A program made the position numbers and the translations under genes. DNA of 64,000 nt from Treponema primitia ZAS-1. Lineage in GTDB: Bacteria > Spirochaetota > Spirochaetia > Treponematales > Breznakiellaceae. Shown in pieces: positions 61,171 through 64,000 of the stretch. The notes below the pieces were generated by a model. That model saw only the letters and a program-made list of their open reading frames with translations, was not told where the DNA came from and did not search any database. The first letter of the stretch is position 1. Each line of letters starts with the position of its first letter. The stretch lies in assembly GCF_000297095.1 (NCBI RefSeq), contig NZ_AEEA01000051.1, positions 1 to 64,000 on the forward strand, in the 5' to 3' direction.

Positions 61171-62805
61171 TCAAGTTTCGTCGAATAGGGTCTCCCCGTT
61201 TATAACGGTGCGCAGGATCCGTATCGTATGTATGTCCTCCCCGGGGACGGTCATTATATCCGAGTCCAACAGTACCAGATCCGCCCGTTTTCCCGGCTCT
61301 ATACTGCCCCGATCTTTTTCTGCAAACTGAGCGTAGGCACCCCAGATGGTATAGGAACGGATGGCGTCTGCCCGGGACAGGGCATTTTCCGGGTAAAAAC
61401 CGCCCGCCGGCTGACTTTCCGTATTGGTCCGGGTAACGCCGGCATGTATTCCCTCCAGGGGAACCGGAGCATCCACCGGTGCGTCGGACCCTCCCAGGAT
61501 TTTTCCCAGGGTGCGCTGTACCAAACCCAGGGCGTCGGTTTTTTCTAGCCGTTCCGTACCGAGTCTGCGCAGGTACATCTTGGCGGCGTTCACCATTTGG
61601 ACGGCCTGTATGGCAGCCAGTATCCCCAGATCCCTGGTCCGTTCAAGGATATTGCCGGTGGTAACCCCGAAGTGTTCTATTCTATACCGGTGATCCTCCT
61701 GGGGAATTTCCGACAGAACCCTTTCATACACATTCAGGGTCTGGGAAATGGCCGCATCCCCAATAGCATGGGTTAAAACCTGCATTTTTTGCAGGGCCGC
61801 CTTTTTTACCATGGAATAAAAAGTATCATCCTGGTACATCAGGATACCCCGGTACCCCGGCCGGTCGCTATAATCTTCATACAGGGCGGCAGTCTGGGCG
61901 CCCAGGGACCCGTCGGCAAAAAGTTTCACCGCCCGTACCGTATAACGCCCATCGAAAAGGCCGATTTCCGGGCATTGTTCAAAGTAGGCAGTTGCGGCGG
62001 GATCAGCGTTTGGCTGGAAAAGATTATTCAGGGCGCCTGAAAAACGGAGTTTATACTCCCCGGAAGCGTAGAGTTCCTTGAGATCCCGGATCAACTCTAT
62101 GGAGGTCCCCGCATCCTGTACGCCGGTAATGCCGTTCCGGATTAACTGGTCCTGGGCTTTTAACAGGGCCCGCTTCCGGTAATCCCGTTCTGTTATTTTC
62201 AATCCGACATACTGAATTATCCGGGCCGCCCCATCGGAGGCGCAGCCCTGCAAATGACCGTCGGGGGTGCGTATAAATTGCCCATCCGGGGGATCCGGGG
62301 TGTGGTCGGTGACCCCCGCCGCTTCAAAGGCCCGGGAATTGCACCAGCTGATATGTCCATCCATTCGGGGCAGCATCACCGGGTTATCCGGGGCAGCCGC
62401 ATCCAGTTCCTCCCGGGTAGGAAAGGATGGATCCGCCCATTTATCATCGTTCCACCCCATGGCGCCCAGGATCCACTCCCCGGGTTTGGCATTTTTTGCC
62501 ACTTCCCGGACCCTGTCCAATATTTCCGCCCGGGGAAGGTCCCGAATCCGGAGCTTCCCGAGCCCCTCCGCATATGCTTGCAGGTGCAGATGGCTGTCGA
62601 TAAAGCCGGGAAGCGCCGTTTTGCCGGCCAAATCCTCGGTTTTTGTTTCTTTACCAATATAAGCGCGGGCCCCCTGATCGGTCCCCGCATATACAATACG
62701 CCCGTCCTTCCATGCCAGGGCGGATACCTTGGAAAAAGCGTTATCCACGGTATAAATAACACCGTTAAGCCATACTTGATCCGCCGGACCTTCTATAGCT
62801 GTCAA
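61171..62805 (-). CDS. Amidohydrolase, YtcJ-like
   Basis: A 544-residue metal-dependent amidohydrolase. TTG 62805 is chosen for its GGAGG six bases upstream; in-frame Met codons further up lack a ribosome site. Metal-ligand motifs are GFIDSHLHL near residue 65, a later THAIGDAAI and the GSDAPVD near the C-terminus. Members hydrolyse amides such as N-substituted formamides; the substrate here is unknown. Its promoter is back-to-back with that of the binding-protein gene that follows. Confidence 0.85.
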   Translation of the reverse strand: MTAIEGPADQVWLNGVIYTVDNAFSKVSALAWKDGRIVYAGTDQGARAYIGKETKTEDLAGKTALPGFIDSHLHLQAYAEGLGKLRIRDLPRAEILDRVREVAKNAKPGEWILGAMGWNDDKWADPSFPTREELDAAAPDNPVMLPRMDGHISWCNSRAFEAAGVTDHTPDPPDGQFIRTPDGHLQGCASDGAARIIQYVGLKITERDYRKRALLKAQDQLIRNGITGVQDAGTSIELIRDLKELYASGEYKLRFSGALNNLFQPNADPAATAYFEQCPEIGLFDGRYTVRAVKLFADGSLGAQTAALYEDYSDRPGYRGILMYQDDTFYSMVKKAALQKMQVLTHAIGDAAISQTLNVYERVLSEIPQEDHRYRIEHFGVTTGNILERTRDLGILAAIQAVQMVNAAKMYLRRLGTERLEKTDALGLVQRTLGKILGGSDAPVDAPVPLEGIHAGVTRTNTESQPAGGFYPENALSRADAIRSYTIWGAYAQFAEKDRGSIEPGKRADLVLLDSDIMTVPGEDIHTIRILRTVINGETLFDET

Positions 62806-62855
62806 AATATACCTCCGTATCCTATAATTCATAGCACTTTTATAGGAATAATGAT

Positions 62856-62926
62856 ATAATAAAACCTTCCCTCGGCGGCTGTCAAGACTTTGTATTCTTG
62901 ACACTTTTATTAAAATGCGATATTTT
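62856..62926. promoter_or_regulatory. Back-to-back divergent promoters
   Basis: TTGACA boxes lie at 62885-62880 (minus) and 62898-62903 (plus), with -10 boxes TATTAT (62861-62856, 18-bp spacer) and TATTTT (62921-62926, 17-bp spacer). The -35 boxes form the inverted repeat TGTCAAG-N10-CTTGACA. One regulator could control the amidohydrolase and the peptide-type binding protein together. Confidence 0.7.
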
Positions 62927-63002
62927 ATTAATCATAACGAAATAGTATGATATAAAATAAAAATGGCTTCGTTTTAAGCCATCATTTATAAAGGAGCGTA
63001 TC

Positions 63003-64000
63003 ATGAAAAAGTATCTTACCTTGTTCACCCTGCTGATCTGCGGCATAGCATCCACCCTTAGCGCTGGTGGAAAAAAAGAGTCCGGTCCCAAGGACACCGT
63101 TGTTTTCGGTGTGAATGTGGCCGCCCAGGGCGTTTTCCACCCCACGGTCAACACCTCAAACGGGGACCGTGAAGTGGCGCTTCTGGTGTTTAACCGCCTG
63201 ATAAAATTAGGCCCCGATGGCACTTGGGTACCCGAGCTTGCGGAAAGCTTCACCCTTAGTCCGGATGCCACAAGTGTAACCTTCAAACTCCGGCAGGACA
63301 TAAAGTGGTCCGACGGACAGCCCTTCACCGCCGAAGACGCCGCCTTTACCTACGAGACCCTGGCCCACGGCAAATTTGTCCGGGGCAACGATGTGTTCGC
63401 CCAAAAGCTCCTGGGCTTTGAGGAGTACAACACCGGCAAGACCGCCCATGTTGCGGGTGTCAAAGTTATTGATCCCTACACGGTGAGCTTTACCTTCTCC
63501 GGCCCTTACCGGGATGCGTTGGTCAAATTTACCGACCAGGCGGTTTTTGCAAAACATATTTGGGAAAAAGTACCCGTAGAGGGCTGGCTTGACGCCACGG
63601 AGCTTCTGCGGAATCCGGTTGGTACCGGCCCCTATACGGTCGCCCAATTTGTGCCCGATCAATACATCAGGCTCACCGCAAAGGAAGACTACTTCAAGGG
63701 CGCGCCCAAAATAAAAACATTTATTTTAAAAGTCTCCAATCCTGATACACGGCAGACGGAAGTCCTTAACGGCGATCTGGATGTGGCGCGTATCGCTTCC
63801 TGGAAAGACCGGGACCTCAAGCCCTATACCGATGCGGGCTTCAATTTTGCGGAGATCAAGGCCATCATGGCCTATTACCTTGTGTTCAATACCACCGAAA
63901 AAAATCTCGCCGACCCCCTGGTGCGGCATGCAATTTTTACGGCCCTTGACCGGCCCGCCATCATCAACCTGATTGAAAATGGCCATGCCATCGTATCGGA
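63003..64000 (+). CDS. Peptide/nickel-type ABC solute-binding protein (3' partial)
   Basis: At least 332 residues of an SBP_bac_5 (DppA/OppA-like) protein, open to the window edge. It has a signal peptide ending near STLSAGGKK. It then shows the family landmarks VPELAESFTLSPDATSVTF, SDGQPFTAEDAAFTYE, PVGTGPY and a helix start LVRHAIFTALDR. AAGGAG lies six bases before the ATG. It is likely the first gene of a dipeptide-type importer operon and is divergent from an amidohydrolase, which may process the imported compound. Confidence 0.9.
   Translation, partial: MKKYLTLFTLLICGIASTLSAGGKKESGPKDTVVFGVNVAAQGVFHPTVNTSNGDREVALLVFNRLIKLGPDGTWVPELAESFTLSPDATSVTFKLRQDIKWSDGQPFTAEDAAFTYETLAHGKFVRGNDVFAQKLLGFEEYNTGKTAHVAGVKVIDPYTVSFTFSGPYRDALVKFTDQAVFAKHIWEKVPVEGWLDATELLRNPVGTGPYTVAQFVPDQYIRLTAKEDYFKGAPKIKTFILKVSNPDTRQTEVLNGDLDVARIASWKDRDLKPYTDAGFNFAEIKAIMAYYLVFNTTEKNLADPLVRHAIFTALDRPAIINLIENGHAIVS

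Overview
The window looks like a chromosomal segment of a termite-gut-type Treponema (close to T. primitia or T. azotonutricium). This placement is inferred from gene content: [FeFe]-hydrogenase maturases, an mgl sugar importer, a spirochete-type DUF115 motility accessory protein, many lipoproteins and a nitrogenase-like protein pair. Coding DNA is moderately GC-rich. The promoter regions around 12.1, 18.5 and 24.2-24.9 kb are strikingly AT-rich.

Layout. 0-4.6 kb: end of a hybrid sensor kinase (receiver plus Hpt) and the mglB-mglA-mglC galactose-type importer on the minus strand. 4.8-10.4 kb: hydF-aspA, then a leader with a terminator hairpin, then a TM1266-type regulator, hydG and hydE. A tRNA-Val(TAC) follows. 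10.6-15.7 kb: a glycyl radical enzyme locus, with deoR and activase on the minus strand divergent from a ROK kinase and the radical enzyme. 15.7-29.0 kb: an accessory block with a sulfonate/nitrate-type ABC importer, an ABC/FtsX/DUF4418/lipoprotein operon, a DUF2325 protein, and metY followed by two nitrogenase-component-1 homologues. I read this block as a methylthio-alkane-reductase-like sulfur-scavenging island. A 20-bp promoter element (ATTCC[CG]ATAT-N5-ATATG) occurs three times and ties its parts together.

29-44 kb is mostly housekeeping: plsC, a HAD hydrolase, mfd, a PilZ protein, a molybdopterin oxidoreductase fused to a TorD-like chaperone, tatD, asnS and a D,D-carboxypeptidase. 44-54 kb carries envelope and signalling genes: two very small proteins, a LysM/M23 peptidase, a short signal peptidase, a PASTA-containing PBP, DUF115, a DUF234 ATPase behind a perfect 23-bp inverted repeat, a degenerate HD-GYP protein and a CBS/CorC protein. 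54.3-56.6 kb is a decayed accessory patch: two long nested inverted repeats, a lipoprotein with a pore-former-like segment, and remnants of a beta-helix surface protein and a sigma factor. 56.6-64 kb has a DEAD-box helicase, a glycosyltransferase, a sodium:solute symporter, a PIN/RHH toxin-antitoxin pair, an amidohydrolase and the start of a peptide-type ABC binding protein.

Two genes (metY and asnS) are broken by single-base slips in homopolymers. asnS is normally essential, so sequencing error is the simplest explanation for both. Several genes have a good -10 box only 7-12 bp before the start codon and no ribosome binding site, which suggests leaderless transcripts.
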